DNA of 64,000 nucleotides from Clostridium sp. OF09-36 (GCF_003481985.1 NZ_QUMD01000007.1:62001-126000), one strand, 5' to 3'. Positions 35,596 to 45,717 are shown, numbered from the stretch's first letter. Made by a program: numbers and translations. Notes: generated by a model not told the origin, from the letters alone.

Positions 35596-36803
35596 CTATA
35601 AAAAGTTAATAAAGAATGTAATGGAAAGGGTATTTAAAAAGTCTGCAAACAGGCTTCCGACCAAAGGGATCAGAATGTATGCCTTTACGGAAGGCTCATA
35701 CTTTTCGCAGACAACCTGCATATTCGCCATGGCATTCGGTGTAGCGCCCATACCAAATCCACAGACGCCGGAGCTGATGACTGCCGCATCGTAGTCGCGC
35801 CCCATCACGTTGAACACGACAAAGCGTGCATACACAAACATCAGAACAACCTGACCAAACAAAAGCACCAGAAGCGGAAGCGCCAGATCTGCTAACTGCC
35901 ACAGTTTTAACGTGATCATGGCGATTCCTAAAAATAAGGAAAGGCAGATACCGCCGATGTCGTTGATCTCGCCCATATGGGTCGTGTACTTTCCACTGTA
36001 TTCGCCGATGTTGCGGATAATGGCCGCCGCGATCATGGCTCCAATGTAAATTGGAAAGGTAAGGCCGGTCAGGGACAAAAGATCCGACACAAAGGTGCCA
36101 AACCCGATCGCAATGATCAGCTGGAATACCGCCATCGGATACATCGTGGTATGGCGCTCATGCTTCTTTTCTTCTTCGATCAGAAGGTTTTCCTCCTCGA
36201 TCAGAAGGCTGTCATCCTCCGGAACAATAGTTTTTAGGAGGTCATATTTTTCGATCAGGCCTTTTCCGATCGGGCCGCCCATCACACTGCCTGCGATCAG
36301 GCCAAAGGTCGCAGCTGCCGTGCAGACCGTGGTAGCGCCTTCGCTTCCCATGCTTTCCAAGACCGGTCCAAAGGCACCTGCCGTTCCGTGTCCACCTACC
36401 ATCGGGATGGACCCGGTACAAGTCCCACCAGCGTCGGAATGCGTAAAAGCTTTGCCAGGCCGATCGCCAGGAAATTCTGGGAAATGATCAGCAGGATGAC
36501 CAAGCCTAAAAATACTGCCAATGCTTTTCCGCCGCTCCGGAGCACCTTTAAATTCGCCTGAAATCCGACAGAGGTAAAGAAAAATACCATGCAGACTTCT
36601 TTTAAGGTATCATCAAATGCAAATTCCGCAATTCCGGTGACATAACAGATGCAGGTACACACTGCAAAGATCACGCCGCCGATCACCGGAGCCGGTATAC
36701 AGAACCGCTCCAGGACTGCACACCGCCTCCTTAAAAATTTACCCAGCATCAGCGCGGCCACAGCGGCCGCGATCGTCTGGTACATATCTAGTTCAATTAT
36801 CAA
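35596..36803 (-). CDS. gltS: Sodium/glutamate symporter GltS, frameshifted
   Basis: A sodium-dependent glutamate importer with about ten membrane helices. The N-terminal half has MYQTIAAAVAALMLGKFLRRR, CIPAPVIGGVIFA and FFFTSVGFQANLKVL. The C-terminal half has MVGGHGTAGAFGPVLE, GSVMGGPIGKGLI, and GVCGFGMGATPNAMANM, all GltS signatures. The halves are split near 36411-36418; one restored base gives LVTGSIPMVGGHG-like continuity and 403 codons. No ATG lies at the expected place. A TTG at 36803 follows AAAGGA by 11 bases and gives LIIELDMYQT, so TTG is the chosen start; ATG 36785 is the alternative. Confidence 0.83.
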
Positions 36804-36842
36804 ATCTAACTCAATCCTTTCTCTGTAGCAATCCACAGCCGG

Positions 36843-37154
36843 TTATTTTACGTAGGCTGGCGAACCAGCACCTGCCTGGCTGGGATTTACTTTTCCCCAT
36901 CTGTGATTCATTGTTTTCGCAAAGCTGGTCATTGACAAATTCCAAATCAGGCACAGCTTCCAGATTTCCCAGAAGCAAAGGAACGGGTTCAGGATCAGCG
37001 TAATGATGATCTCCGAAGAAAAGATCAGGGAAGTGTTCAGCGGCGGAACATTCTTCTGGCAGCTGATCTGGATCTGACTGTAAAGTGCACGGATAAAAAC
37101 ACCGATAAATACCGCACTGACCCAGAAGGAAGGCTCGACTGAACAAATGAAGCG
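36843..37154 (-). pseudogene. Possible remnant of a membrane protein gene (no start codon)
   Basis: In the 360-base gap between the nitroreductase and gltS, the frame in phase with the nitroreductase is open for about 103 codons after two stops. It reads as membrane protein: FWVSAVFIGVFIRALY, then SSEIIITLILNPFLCFW, then a basic end. No ATG, GTG or TTG with a ribosome-binding site is seen before residue 70. A second, less membrane-like frame overlaps it (36811-37146). It may be the tail of a decayed transporter gene. It matches no family that I recognise. Confidence 0.3.
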
Positions 37155-37163
37155 TTAGGCAGA

Positions 37164-37703
37164 TTACACAAATTTCAGGATATCTTCCGGAGCCTTTCGT
37201 TTCGGCTTCTCCGGATTTACTGCGCGGTAACCGGCTGCAATGACAGATACCACCTGCTCTGTCTCCGGGATTCCAAGCATCCCAGCGATCTTCGCTCCAT
37301 CCCGGATTCCCATGATCAGGGTATCGAGGCCGAGCTCCCTCGCTTTTAAAATGAGGTTTTCATTCTGGAGTCCCAGGTCATAATAACCCCAGCCATTTCC
37401 ACATTCATTCACCGCTGCACCGGTCTCTTTATCGAAACCGACCCGGTTCTTCACGAACGTGGTTACAATATAAGCTGCTCCCCTGGAATTATTCTGGTTG
37501 AACTGCGGCAGGCAGTTCTCCGAAAGTGCTTCACACTGGGCTTCATCTAAAACAGCGTAATAACGGGAAGTCTGGGAATTTTTCCAGGACGGTGCCTGAA
37601 TAGCCGCCTGTACCATAGCTGTGATCTGCTCCTTTGTGGCACGTCTGCTGCTGTCATATGCCCGGATGCTTCTTCTTTCCTCTAATAACTTATCAAATTC
37701 CAC
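37164..37703 (-). CDS. Nitroreductase-family FMN protein
   Basis: A 179-residue flavoprotein of the nitroreductase family. FMN contacts are RRSIRAYDSSRRATKEQI at the N-terminus, APSWKNSQTSRYYAV, and LGLDTLIMGIRDG then IAAGYRA near the C-terminus. Members reduce nitroaromatics, quinones or flavins with NAD(P)H; the physiological substrate cannot be read from sequence. The start ATG 37703 has GGAGG upstream. It is preceded by a 240-base gap carrying the S1-protein terminator. Confidence 0.9.
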   Translation of the reverse strand: MEFDKLLEERRSIRAYDSSRRATKEQITAMVQAAIQAPSWKNSQTSRYYAVLDEAQCEALSENCLPQFNQNNSRGAAYIVTTFVKNRVGFDKETGAAVNECGNGWGYYDLGLQNENLILKARELGLDTLIMGIRDGAKIAGMLGIPETEQVVSVIAAGYRAVNPEKPKRKAPEDILKFV

Positions 37704-37871
37704 GAGTTTATCCTCCTTTGTATTCCCTTATAACAGCGCAAAACGTCAAAAAATCCATTCACTCATCACATCCGCACTGCTTTTAGCGTATAAACATTTT
37801 TATTGTACCACATTTTTTTAATTTCTTGTAGGGGATAAATCGTAAAACAATAAGAAGGCTTTTTATATATA

Positions 37872-37915
37872 AAAAACACCATGCACGGAATTTTCATCCA
37901 CGCCATGGTGTTTTT
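37872..37915 (-). terminator. Terminator after the S1-protein gene
   Basis: A 12-bp stem, AAAAACACCATG (37872-37883) with CATGGTGTTTTT (37904-37915), has a 20-base loop. On the minus strand it is followed by further T residues (TTTATATA). It ends the M28-baiN-cmk-ispH-rpsA transcript. Confidence 0.8.
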
Positions 37916-37944
37916 CTATATCATCAAATCTTTTCTATTTGAGA

Positions 37945-39027
37945 TTACTCAGCGTCTGCCTCGGTCTGCTCAGCCGGAGCCTGCAGAGCTTTCATGCTTA
38001 AGCTGATTTTTCTGTCCTCGCCGTTGAAGTCAACAACCTTAGCCTCGATCTCCTGGCCGATGGTCAGAGCGTCTGCCGGTTTGTCAACGTGATCTCTGGA
38101 AATCTGGGATACATGAAGCAGAGCGTCTACGCCCGGCTCTAACTCAACGAATGCGCCGAAGTCAGTCATACGAGCAACACGGCCGGTTACTACGTTGCCT
38201 ACAGCGTACTTCTCAGCTGCGTTAGCCCACGGATTCTGCTCCGGGAACTTTAAGCTCAGAGCGATCTTCTCGCCGTTGATGTCTTTGATGAGAGCCTTTA
38301 CATGGTCACCGGTCTTGAATACCTTCTTTGGATTCTCAACACGGCCCCAGGACATCTCGGAAATATGAAGCAGGCCGTCAGCGCCGCCCAGGTCTACGAA
38401 TGCACCGAAATCGGTTACGTTCTTAACAGTACCCTCTACGGTATCGCCAGCGTGGATGCGCTCGAAGAGCTCTTTCTGCATCTCAGCCTTCTTAGCAACC
38501 ATAAGCTGCTTTCTGTCGCCGATGACTCTTCTTCTCTTCGGGTTGAACTCAGTGATAACGAAATCGATATCCTGACCTGCGTACTTGCTTAAATCTTTCT
38601 CATAAGTGTCAGATACCAGGCTTGCCGGAATGAAGACTCTTGCCTCATCAACAACAACGCTTAAGCCGCCGTCCAGTACCTGTGCAACCTTTGCGGTAAG
38701 AACCTCGTGGTTCTCGAAAGCCTCTTCCAGTCTCTTGTTGCCCTTGTCTGCAGCCAGTCTCTTGTAGGACAGTGCAACCTGGCCCTCGCCGTCGTTTACT
38801 TTAACAACTTTTGCTTCCATCTCATCGCCAACCTGAACCTGGGTTCTGAGATCTACGTTTGCTTCGTTGGTGTACTCACTTTTCGGGATGATACCATCGG
38901 ATTTGTATCCAATGTTCAGGACGATCTCGTCCTCTTTCACATCGATGACTTTACCAGTGACGATCTCTCCCGTACGTATTGTTTTTAATGATTCCTCCAA
39001 CATTTGTTCAAAACTTAATTCTGACAT
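37945..39027 (-). CDS. rpsA: S1-domain RNA-binding protein (ribosomal protein S1-like)
   Basis: A 360-residue protein with four S1 RNA-binding repeats beginning at about GEIVTGKVIDVKED, VLTAKVAQVLDGG, GDTVEGTVKNVTDFGAFVDL and GNVVTGRVARMTDFGAFVEL. The latter two are the best conserved. It serves as the short Firmicute S1 protein. The start ATG 39027 lies inside the ispH gene, a 20-base overlap in another frame; an earlier ATG at 39045 has no ribosome-binding site. In many clostridia IspH and S1 form one polypeptide. Here they are separate but overlapping. A strong terminator follows. Confidence 0.92.
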   Translation of the reverse strand: MSELSFEQMLEESLKTIRTGEIVTGKVIDVKEDEIVLNIGYKSDGIIPKSEYTNEANVDLRTQVQVGDEMEAKVVKVNDGEGQVALSYKRLAADKGNKRLEEAFENHEVLTAKVAQVLDGGLSVVVDEARVFIPASLVSDTYEKDLSKYAGQDIDFVITEFNPKRRRVIGDRKQLMVAKKAEMQKELFERIHAGDTVEGTVKNVTDFGAFVDLGGADGLLHISEMSWGRVENPKKVFKTGDHVKALIKDINGEKIALSLKFPEQNPWANAAEKYAVGNVVTGRVARMTDFGAFVELEPGVDALLHVSQISRDHVDKPADALTIGQEIEAKVVDFNGEDRKISLSMKALQAPAEQTEADAE

Positions 39028-39859
39028 TAGTATGAACCTCCTCAATAATTTGATTCGGGGTGGATGCCCCCGCTGTAATACCTACGCTGCGCACAGAATT
39101 CACACATTCAGGGTTGAAATCGCCGAGTGACTGGATAAAGTAAGTATTCTTACATTCCTTTTGGCATATCTCGTAGAGTTTCTGTGTGTTGGAGCTGTGT
39201 TTGCCGCCTATGACAATCATAGCGTCCACTTCAGAAGCAATACGTCTAGCTTCCACTTGTCTCTCCTGTGTTGCATTGCAAATCGTATTTAAAACAAGTA
39301 TATCATAACCCTTTTTCTCGAATTTTTCAACTAAATCTTGAAATTTCTTGTAATTAAATGTCGTTTGGGATACGATACACATCTTTTCCTCTTTTGAAAC
39401 AGACAAATGCTCGATCTGGTCCGCATTTTCCACCACCAGCGTCGTGTCATTTCCCCATCCGCGGATGCCCTGGACCTCCGGATGATCCGGGTTTCCGATG
39501 ATGATGACCCGGCGTCCCTCCCGCGTCTGTTCTTCTACGATCCGGTGGATCTTTTTTACAAACGGACAGGTGGCATCCACAACCGTGATATGATGTTCAT
39601 TTAAAAGGTCATAGATTTCTTTCCCGACGCCATGGGAACGGATCACAACGATCCCGCCGGTAAGGGCCGCCAGCTCCTCCTTTGTATTTAAGACCTTTAC
39701 CCCTTTTTCTTCCAGGTCTTTCACCACAAACTCATTGTGGATGATCGGTCCATAGGTATACACGGGCTTTTCCGCCTTCCCGATCTGCTCATAAACCTGT
39801 TTCACCGCCCGCTTAACGCCAAAACAAAATCCGGCTGTCTTCGCTACGATGACTTCCAT
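39008..39859 (-). CDS. ispH: 4-hydroxy-3-methylbut-2-enyl diphosphate reductase
   Basis: The last enzyme of the MEP isoprenoid pathway, a [4Fe-4S] reductase. The three cluster cysteines are visible in KTAGFCFGVKRA, VDATCPFVKK and NTICNATQERQ. Substrate-binding pieces include HNEFVV, SHGVGKEIYD, VSQTTFN and GITAGASTPNQIIEEV. The length of 283 residues is standard. Its start shares an A with the cmk stop (TAATG) and its end overlaps the S1 gene, so cmk, ispH and rpsA are coupled. Confidence 0.96.
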   Translation of the reverse strand: MEVIVAKTAGFCFGVKRAVKQVYEQIGKAEKPVYTYGPIIHNEFVVKDLEEKGVKVLNTKEELAALTGGIVVIRSHGVGKEIYDLLNEHHITVVDATCPFVKKIHRIVEEQTREGRRVIIIGNPDHPEVQGIRGWGNDTTLVVENADQIEHLSVSKEEKMCIVSQTTFNYKKFQDLVEKFEKKGYDILVLNTICNATQERQVEARRIASEVDAMIVIGGKHSSNTQKLYEICQKECKNTYFIQSLGDFNPECVNSVRSVGITAGASTPNQIIEEVHTNVRIKF

Positions 39860-40548
39860 TAGGCATCCTCCTTAAGGCCATGGGCTTTCGCGGTATCAAT
39901 GATGGCCTGCACCACCTCACCGATCGTCATTTCCGAACTGTCAAGGAGCACAGCGTCATCCGCCTGCTTTAATGGTGCGATCTCGCGGGTCATATCGCGA
40001 TGGTCTCTCTCAATGATATCTTGCTCAATTTCTTCCAGATTACACATGGTTCCTTTTTCCGTTAATTCTTTGTAACGGCGCAGGGCACGTACCCGGCTGC
40101 TGGCAGTCAGATAGATCTTTGCCTCTGCATCCGGCAGGATACAGGTGCCGATATCGCGTCCGTCCATAATCACATTCTGGCTGGCAGCAAGGCTTCTCTG
40201 CAGCTCTAACAGATGGGCGCGTACTGCCGGGTATACGCTGGTTGCAGAGGCGGTATTTCCCACCTCCTCGGTGCGGATCTTTCCGGATACATCTTCCCCG
40301 TTTAAGATAACCTGCTGGGAGCCATCCTGGTAACGGATGGTGATGTCCGCATTTTTCACCGCCTCGCTGACTGCCGCCTCATTTGCAGTATCGATGCCGC
40401 TCCTCAGCAGATATAAAGCGATTGCGCGGTACATGGCACCGGTATCCACATAGATAAAGTTCAGCTTTTTTGCCACCATCTTCGCAATCGTGCTCTTTCC
40501 GGCACCTGCCGGTCCGTCAATCGCAATGTTGAATGCATGTTTCTCCAT
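39859..40548 (-). CDS. cmk: Cytidylate kinase
   Basis: Phosphorylates CMP and dCMP with ATP. The P-loop is IDGPAGAGKSTIAK near residue 9. Other motifs are YVDTGAMYRA, GNTASATSVYPAVR and the nucleotide site MDGRDIGTCILPDA, with RRYKEL and ERDHRDMTREIAPLK in the lid. The start was set at ATG 40548, giving 229 residues; the frame is open for 40 further residues that do not belong to the family. Overlaps ispH. Confidence 0.95.
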   Translation of the reverse strand: MEKHAFNIAIDGPAGAGKSTIAKMVAKKLNFIYVDTGAMYRAIALYLLRSGIDTANEAAVSEAVKNADITIRYQDGSQQVILNGEDVSGKIRTEEVGNTASATSVYPAVRAHLLELQRSLAASQNVIMDGRDIGTCILPDAEAKIYLTASSRVRALRRYKELTEKGTMCNLEEIEQDIIERDHRDMTREIAPLKQADDAVLLDSSEMTIGEVVQAIIDTAKAHGLKEDA

Positions 40549-40674
40549 AGTTTTCGTCGTCTCCTTGCATGAAGCAGCGTTTCTCCTCACTGCCTGTTTT
40601 TTGTGTTTCAAGCTTTCGTTATGACCCGGTCCGCGTGTATGCGGCCGGCAACGCAAAATTGCAGTCACATGATC

Positions 40675-41910
40675 CTACTGCGGAACAGAAATCCCGGCCA
40701 GATACCCGGTGGACCAGGCAATCTGGAGATTAAAGCCGCCTGTTACCGCATCCAGGTCCAGTACTTCTCCGGCAAAATAAAGTCCTGCCGTCTTTTTCGA
40801 TTCCATGGTCGACGGATTTACTTCACGCACAGATACACCGCCCTGTGTGATGATCGCCTCCTTATAATCCCGCAGTCCGACCAGCGTAATGCAGAAATCC
40901 TTGACTGCGCAGACAAGGGCGTGGCGTTCCTCCCGGGTGATCTCATTGACCTTTTTCTCCGGGGAAATTCCGCTCCGCTCAATGATCACCGAAATCAGCT
41001 TTGCCGGGAGCAGGTGATTTAAGGAATTCTTATACTGTTTATTTTTTGCCTCTTCAAAATCGCGCAGGATGCGGGCATCCAGCTGCTCTGCGGAAAGTGC
41101 GGGCTTCAAATCGATGGAAAGGGTAAGAGGTCCCTTCTTTAACGTGGAAGCCACATAACTGCTGGCCGAAAGAAGGACCGGTCCGCTGACACCAAAATGG
41201 GTAAACAGCATCTCTCCAAACTCTTCAAACAGCACCTTTTTCCCATTGCGGATCTCTGCATGGATGTTGCGCAGGGAAAGCCCCTGAAGTTCCTTGCAGA
41301 CCGGCTCCTTTGCTTCAAACGGCACCAGTGCAGGCGAAAGCTCCGTAATGGTGTGTCCAAGCTCCTTTGCAAACCGGTAACCATCCCCGGTAGAGCCGGT
41401 AGACGGGTAAGAAAGCCCGCCGGTCGTAACGATGACCGCATCTGCAGGGACCGTCCGGTTTCCGCGTTTTAAGCGGACCCCGGTCACATGGCCATCTTCC
41501 TGGAGGACCTCTGCCACCTCTTCATGAAGCTCTACATTCACCCCAAGGTCACGCAGGCAGACCGTCAGTGCATGGATCACATCCGATGATTTGTCAGAGA
41601 CCGGGAAGACACGGTTTCCGCGCTCTGTCTTAACCGGGCAGCCATACCGTTCCAAAAGCTCCACGATATCGGTATTGGTAAATGTATAAAAGCTGCTATA
41701 TAAAAACTTGGCATTATGGACTACATTTCCAAACAGCTCCTCTGTATCGCAGGCATTGGTAATGTTGCACCGTCCCTTTCCGGTGATGTAAACCTTTTTC
41801 CCAAGCTTTTCGTTTTTCTCATAAATGCAGACCTTATGTCCCGCGCCTGCTGCGGCAATCGCCGCCATCATGCCTGCGGCACCGCCGCCGATGATGATTA
41901 CCTGACTCAT
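40675..41910 (-). CDS. FAD-dependent oxidoreductase of the HI0933/BaiN family
   Basis: A 411-residue flavoprotein. The dinucleotide-binding start is IIGGGAAGMMAAIAAAGAG, then the family signature EKLGKKVYITGKGRCNITN, a FAD loop VTTGGLSYPSTGSTGDGY and C-terminal LYFAGEVLDLDAVTGGFNLQIAWSTG. The family includes YhiN-like proteins of unknown role and BaiN, implicated in bile-acid reduction in gut clostridia. Sequence alone does not show the substrate. It lies four bases after the M28 peptidase gene and about 125 bases before cmk. Confidence 0.88.
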   Translation of the reverse strand: MSQVIIIGGGAAGMMAAIAAAGAGHKVCIYEKNEKLGKKVYITGKGRCNITNACDTEELFGNVVHNAKFLYSSFYTFTNTDIVELLERYGCPVKTERGNRVFPVSDKSSDVIHALTVCLRDLGVNVELHEEVAEVLQEDGHVTGVRLKRGNRTVPADAVIVTTGGLSYPSTGSTGDGYRFAKELGHTITELSPALVPFEAKEPVCKELQGLSLRNIHAEIRNGKKVLFEEFGEMLFTHFGVSGPVLLSASSYVASTLKKGPLTLSIDLKPALSAEQLDARILRDFEEAKNKQYKNSLNHLLPAKLISVIIERSGISPEKKVNEITREERHALVCAVKDFCITLVGLRDYKEAIITQGGVSVREVNPSTMESKKTAGLYFAGEVLDLDAVTGGFNLQIAWSTGYLAGISVPQ

Positions 41911-41913
41911 AGC

Positions 41914-44021
41914 TTATTCCTCCGTCTGCAGGCCAAGATAGTTTCTCACGGCACTGCGGTATGTATCCAGTTCCTCGAACTGATCAAAATAACGCACACA
42001 TTCCTGATATTCCCCGGTACTTTCCGGCGGGATATCCACAAGCACATACAGGGCAAATGCGTCTTCAAAAGCACAGGCTGGGGCAAGCTCCCCATATCCA
42101 TCTGCATAAGCTTGCGGGTCTGTCTCCTTTAAGATCTGTCCATATGTCTTAAGAAGCTCCTTTAACGATGCACTGCGGTCTGTAAATCCCACTCCATCGG
42201 ATGGAAGATCCGCCGGATCGATCTGGACCTGCCAGCCGGCCTCCTGCTGCGTTTTCTGCTGTGGCTGCGTTCCTGCCGTGCTGTGTTCTGGTTTCTTTTT
42301 TATTTTTTCCGGCTGTGACAGCTTCTCTGCGTGAACTGCGTTGTTTCCAGCCCCGTCTGTCTCGTAGAGCAGCTCTGCCCTTGGAAGCCCGGCTGATTCC
42401 GGCTGGAATAACAGGCTGCAAAGCTTTGTTAAATAACCTTGTTCTTCCTCCACAGATGTGTTTCCATCCGTTAACGTCCCGTCTGCACTGTAAGAGGCAA
42501 GCAAGACCGGATCCGGGGTATCGCTGCGGATTTCCACCTCAAACTGCTCTTTTCCGGGGATCAGTTCGATCTGCTGTCCGGTCTTTCGATCCTTCCAGAG
42601 ATAGTCCGTACCATAAGGCCCTGTTGTTTTCTTTGCCGGTTCCCCATAGCATGCCGTGATCTGCGTCCGGACCTCCCCTGCTGTCATGGTCTCATCCTGT
42701 GGCATGAGACTGACCAGATCCAGGCTTTCATCCGTAAAATAATAGCTGGCAGAAAATGGCTGTTCCATGCCAAACCACTTCATGGAAAACCGGTATCGTT
42801 CAATTGGACGGTTTTTGGAGTCCCGGTTTACCACGGCAAGCTTTCCCGGAATCCCAAGCAAGGCCTGAAGCCTTCTTGCAGAGCTGCCAAACGGAATCCT
42901 CTGCTGTGGCGGCTGGCTGTAAAGGAAGGTATTCCAGTTGTTCTCATAATGTGCCTTTGCCCGCATGGACGGGGTATCTACGCTCATGATCCCGGAAACC
43001 GCCTGGCAGACCGTATCTACAATGTTTGAGAGACATTCTGCATCCACGGTGTCTGCGGTATCCAGGGGAGTGCCAAAATCAAAGCTGTCCTGCCGCTGTC
43101 CGACCTGGACAGATGGGATCGCATAAGAAGCAAAGACCCCGTTTTCCATTCCCGGCCTTTTCTGGTATTCCCACCGGCTTCCCATCACGCTGTCAGAGGC
43201 ATCCGAAAGCAGGTCGCCCAGCATGGTGCCTTCCCCATCCTGTGTTGCAAGCACGGTGCCTTCTGTATCGACTGCCCCGCACGGTCCAAAGGTGATCACC
43301 CCGATCAGGCGTTCCCGTTCCCGTTTGCTTAAGCCTTTTGCATAGATTCCCGCACCCAATGCATCTTTTTCGTGCGCGGATAAACTCACAAAGCGCACCT
43401 CCGTGTCGGTCGGAAGGCCGGAAAGGATCCGCGCAATCTCAAGAAATACCGAAACGCCGGACGCATTGTTACCGGCTCCGGGCTTTCCGGGGCGCTATCG
43501 TGCCAGGTGCAGATCAAAAGGATGTCTGCATCCGGGTCTTCCGCCGGACGCACAGCGACCACATTCGTCCCGATGATCTCCTCATGCTCTGTTTTTTCGC
43601 GGAAGCGCTGCCGGTTCACTGTATAACCATAATCCTTTAACAGCTTTTGGATATAACGGGAGGCCCCGTCTTCCCCACGGCTTCCCGCAGACCGCGGCGC
43701 GGCAGAGAGCATGCCAAGGGACTCCTGGAGATAATACGGATTTACCTCCTCCACTACCGGGATCTCCTCCGGCACATCCTGCATGGTTCCGCCCTGACGC
43801 TGTGGCAGCACCCGGGTCGAGGGACCGGCGCAGCCCGGCAATACCAGCGCAGCCAGAAGTACTGCTGCCATTTTTTTGGTCTTGTCCGCAGCAAAAATGC
43901 CTGCACCGCATCTGCCCTTTTTTGCCTTGTCCGCAGCAAAAACACCTGCTCTGCATCTTCCGTTTTTTGCCTTGTCCGCAACAAAAATGCCTGCGCCGCA
44001 TCTGCTGTTGTTTCTGTTCAT
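41914..44021 (-). CDS. M28-family peptidase lipoprotein with large C-terminal domain, frameshifted
   Basis: A secreted lipoprotein (lipobox LPGC) with a zinc aminopeptidase-like M28 domain: YIQKLLKDYGYTV, LLICTWHDSAPESPGAGNNASG, VRFVSLSAHEKDALGAGIYA. A long C-terminal region with few recognisable features and a Pro/Gln/Lys-rich patch follows. One base missing at about 43479-43484 splits it; restoring it joins HDSAPESP to GAGNNASGVSVFLEIA and gives 703 codons. Before the signal peptide lie three copies of a 15-residue unit (CGAGIFAADKAKKGR type), which is abnormal for a signal sequence. The true start may be the ATG beside the lipobox (KKMAAVLL). Of the expected M28 zinc ligands the first His-Asp and the Glu-like position are visible. 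Confidence 0.75.
43881..44015. repeat. Three tandem 45-bp repeats
   Basis: Three consecutive 45-bp units begin at 43881, 43926 and 43971, each starting CTTGTCCGCA on the plus strand. They encode, on the minus strand, three 15-residue repeats at the start of the M28 lipoprotein. Units differ at a few positions, so they are not a copying artefact of identical sequence. Confidence 0.85.
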
Positions 44022-44183
44022 GAGACTTCCTGTTTTTGTTCACGCGCACATGAGCAAAAACGACTCCTTTCCTTCCGCTTCCGGACCGTTGCCAGACACG
44101 TATCCGTGTACAGAAAATCCGATCTAACCTGGTGGCGGAAAACTTAAGATTCAGTATATCATATTTTCTCTGTCAACGAAAGA

Positions 44184-44222
44184 GGGAACCTCGCACCTGG
44201 CAAAAGCCTGTGCGGGATTCCC
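44184..44222. terminator. Hairpin between aspartokinase and M28 peptidase genes
   Basis: An interrupted stem (GGGAA...GCAC with GTGC...TTCCC, 44184-44222) is followed on the plus strand by TTTTTT and on the minus strand by TCTTT. It lies in a 287-base gap that otherwise shows nothing but an AT-rich stretch. It likely terminates the aspartokinase transcript. Confidence 0.5.
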
Positions 44223-44308
44223 TTTTTTCACAATCCCGGAAAACAGCCGGACGCTGGTCCTGTTGCTTGTTTATTCCGGTCCACAGTCAGTATTTTCGCG
44301 GAGACTGA

Positions 44309-45625
44309 TCAAATCGCTGCGGTGATAAAGATATCGTAAATTGCCTTGATGGCAGTCTCGAAATCGGAATTTTTTACCCCGATGATGATGTTGAGTTCAC
44401 TGGAGCCCTGGTCGATCATCTTGACATTGATGCGGGCATGTGCCAGTGCGGAGAAGATTCTTCCGACTGTGCGCGGGTGCCTTCATGCCTCTTCCGACTA
44501 CAGCGATAAGAGCCAGGTCAGACTCCAGATCGACCATATCCGGCTCAACTGCGCGGTGGATGCCGGCGATCACAGACTGCTCATACTCTTCAAATTCGTC
44601 CTGGTGTACCATAATGGTCATGGTGTCGATCCCTGACGGCATATGCTCAAAGGAGATGCCGAACTTCTCGAATACACCAAGAACTTTCCTCCCAAACCCT
44701 ACTTCGGCATTCATCATGCTTTTTCGATGTTGATCGCGCAAAAGCCCTTTCTTCCTGCGATACCGGTGATGGTATAGCGCGGCTTTCTGCAGGTGCTCTC
44801 TACGATGAGAGTGCCCTTGTCCTCCGGACGGTTGGTGTTGCGGATATTGATCGGGATTCCTTCTTTTCTTACCGGGAAGATCGCGTCCTCATGGAGTACG
44901 CCTGCGCCCATGTAAGCCAGCTCACGAAGCTCTTTATAGGTAATGGTCTCGATGACCTCCGGATTCTCCACGATACGAGGATCTGTTACAAGGAAACCGG
45001 ATACATCGGTCCAGTTCTCATATAAGTCTGCGTGGATGGCACGTGCAACGATGGAACCGGTCACATCGGAACCGCCGCGGGAGAAGGTTTTGATGCTTCC
45101 GTCATGCTTAGAACCGTAAAAGCCCGGGATAACCGCTCTCTCTACATGCTCCAGACGCTCAGAAAGCTCCTGGTTGGTCAGCTCTGCCTCAAAGTTTCCA
45201 TGCTCATCAAAGAAAATGACTTCTGCAGCGTCGATGAACTCGTAGCCTAAGTAATTTGCCATAACGATACCGTTTAAGTACTCACCGCGGGATGCAGCAT
45301 AATCCTTGCCGATGCCCTTTACAAAATTTTCCTCGATGGTAGCAAATTCGTGGTCCAGATTTAAGTTTAACTCCAGACCGTCAATGATCTCCTGGTAGCG
45401 AGCCTTGATCGCATCCAGGATCTTTTTATAAGATGCTCCGGTGGATGCTGCCGCGTAGCACTCGTACAGCATATCCGTAACCTTGGTATCCTTGCTGTTT
45501 CTCTTACCCGGTGCGGACGGGATCACAAATCTTCTTGTCTTGTCTGCACGGATGATATCTCCGACTTTTTTAAACTGGCGGGCACTCGCCAAGGAACTTC
45601 CTCCGAATTTCACAACCTTCTTCAT
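44309..45625 (-). CDS. Aspartate kinase, three frameshifts
   Basis: The first enzyme of the aspartate amino-acid family (Lys, Thr, Met, diaminopimelate). The kinase domain has VKFGGSSLASARQFKKV, FSRGGSDVTGSIVA and WTDVSGFLVTDPR. Two C-terminal ACT domains carry allosteric control. Three single bases are missing: near 44717 (joining NIEKA to MMNAEVGFGRK), near 44480 and near 44472 (giving VVGRGMKGTRGTVGRIFSAL). The chain then ends INVKMIDQGSSELN... to a TGA at 44309. The repaired length is 440 codons, as in the LysC/ThrA-like monofunctional class. It has its own promoter. Confidence 0.88.
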
Positions 45626-45679
45626 ATCGCTTGTCTCTCCTCATATTGCTCCCGGATCCTTCCAGGGCAGTTACTCCAA

Positions 45680-45708
45680 ACTATACTTGAAATCGCAGTT
45701 TCTGTCAA
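45680..45708 (-). promoter_or_regulatory. Aspartokinase promoter
   Basis: On the minus strand a consensus TTGACA (45703-45708), a 17-base spacer and TATAGT (45680-45685), about 55 bases before the ATG. It immediately follows the purL terminator. No lysine riboswitch fits in the short leader. Confidence 0.8.
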
Positions 45709-45717
45709 TACCTGACG

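Noticed and set aside
36811..37146. 111-codon minus-strand frame with ATG-like start upstream of gltS
   Set aside because: Lacks a ribosome-binding site and has irregular composition; the overlapping membrane-like frame is more gene-like, though startless.
43881..44015. CRISPR-like array
   Set aside because: The 45-bp units are directly adjacent without spacers and remain in frame with a coding sequence.
43582..44049. 155-codon frame through the 45-bp repeats in another phase
   Set aside because: The M28 frame carries the lipobox and conserved peptidase sequence; this one is only its shadow.
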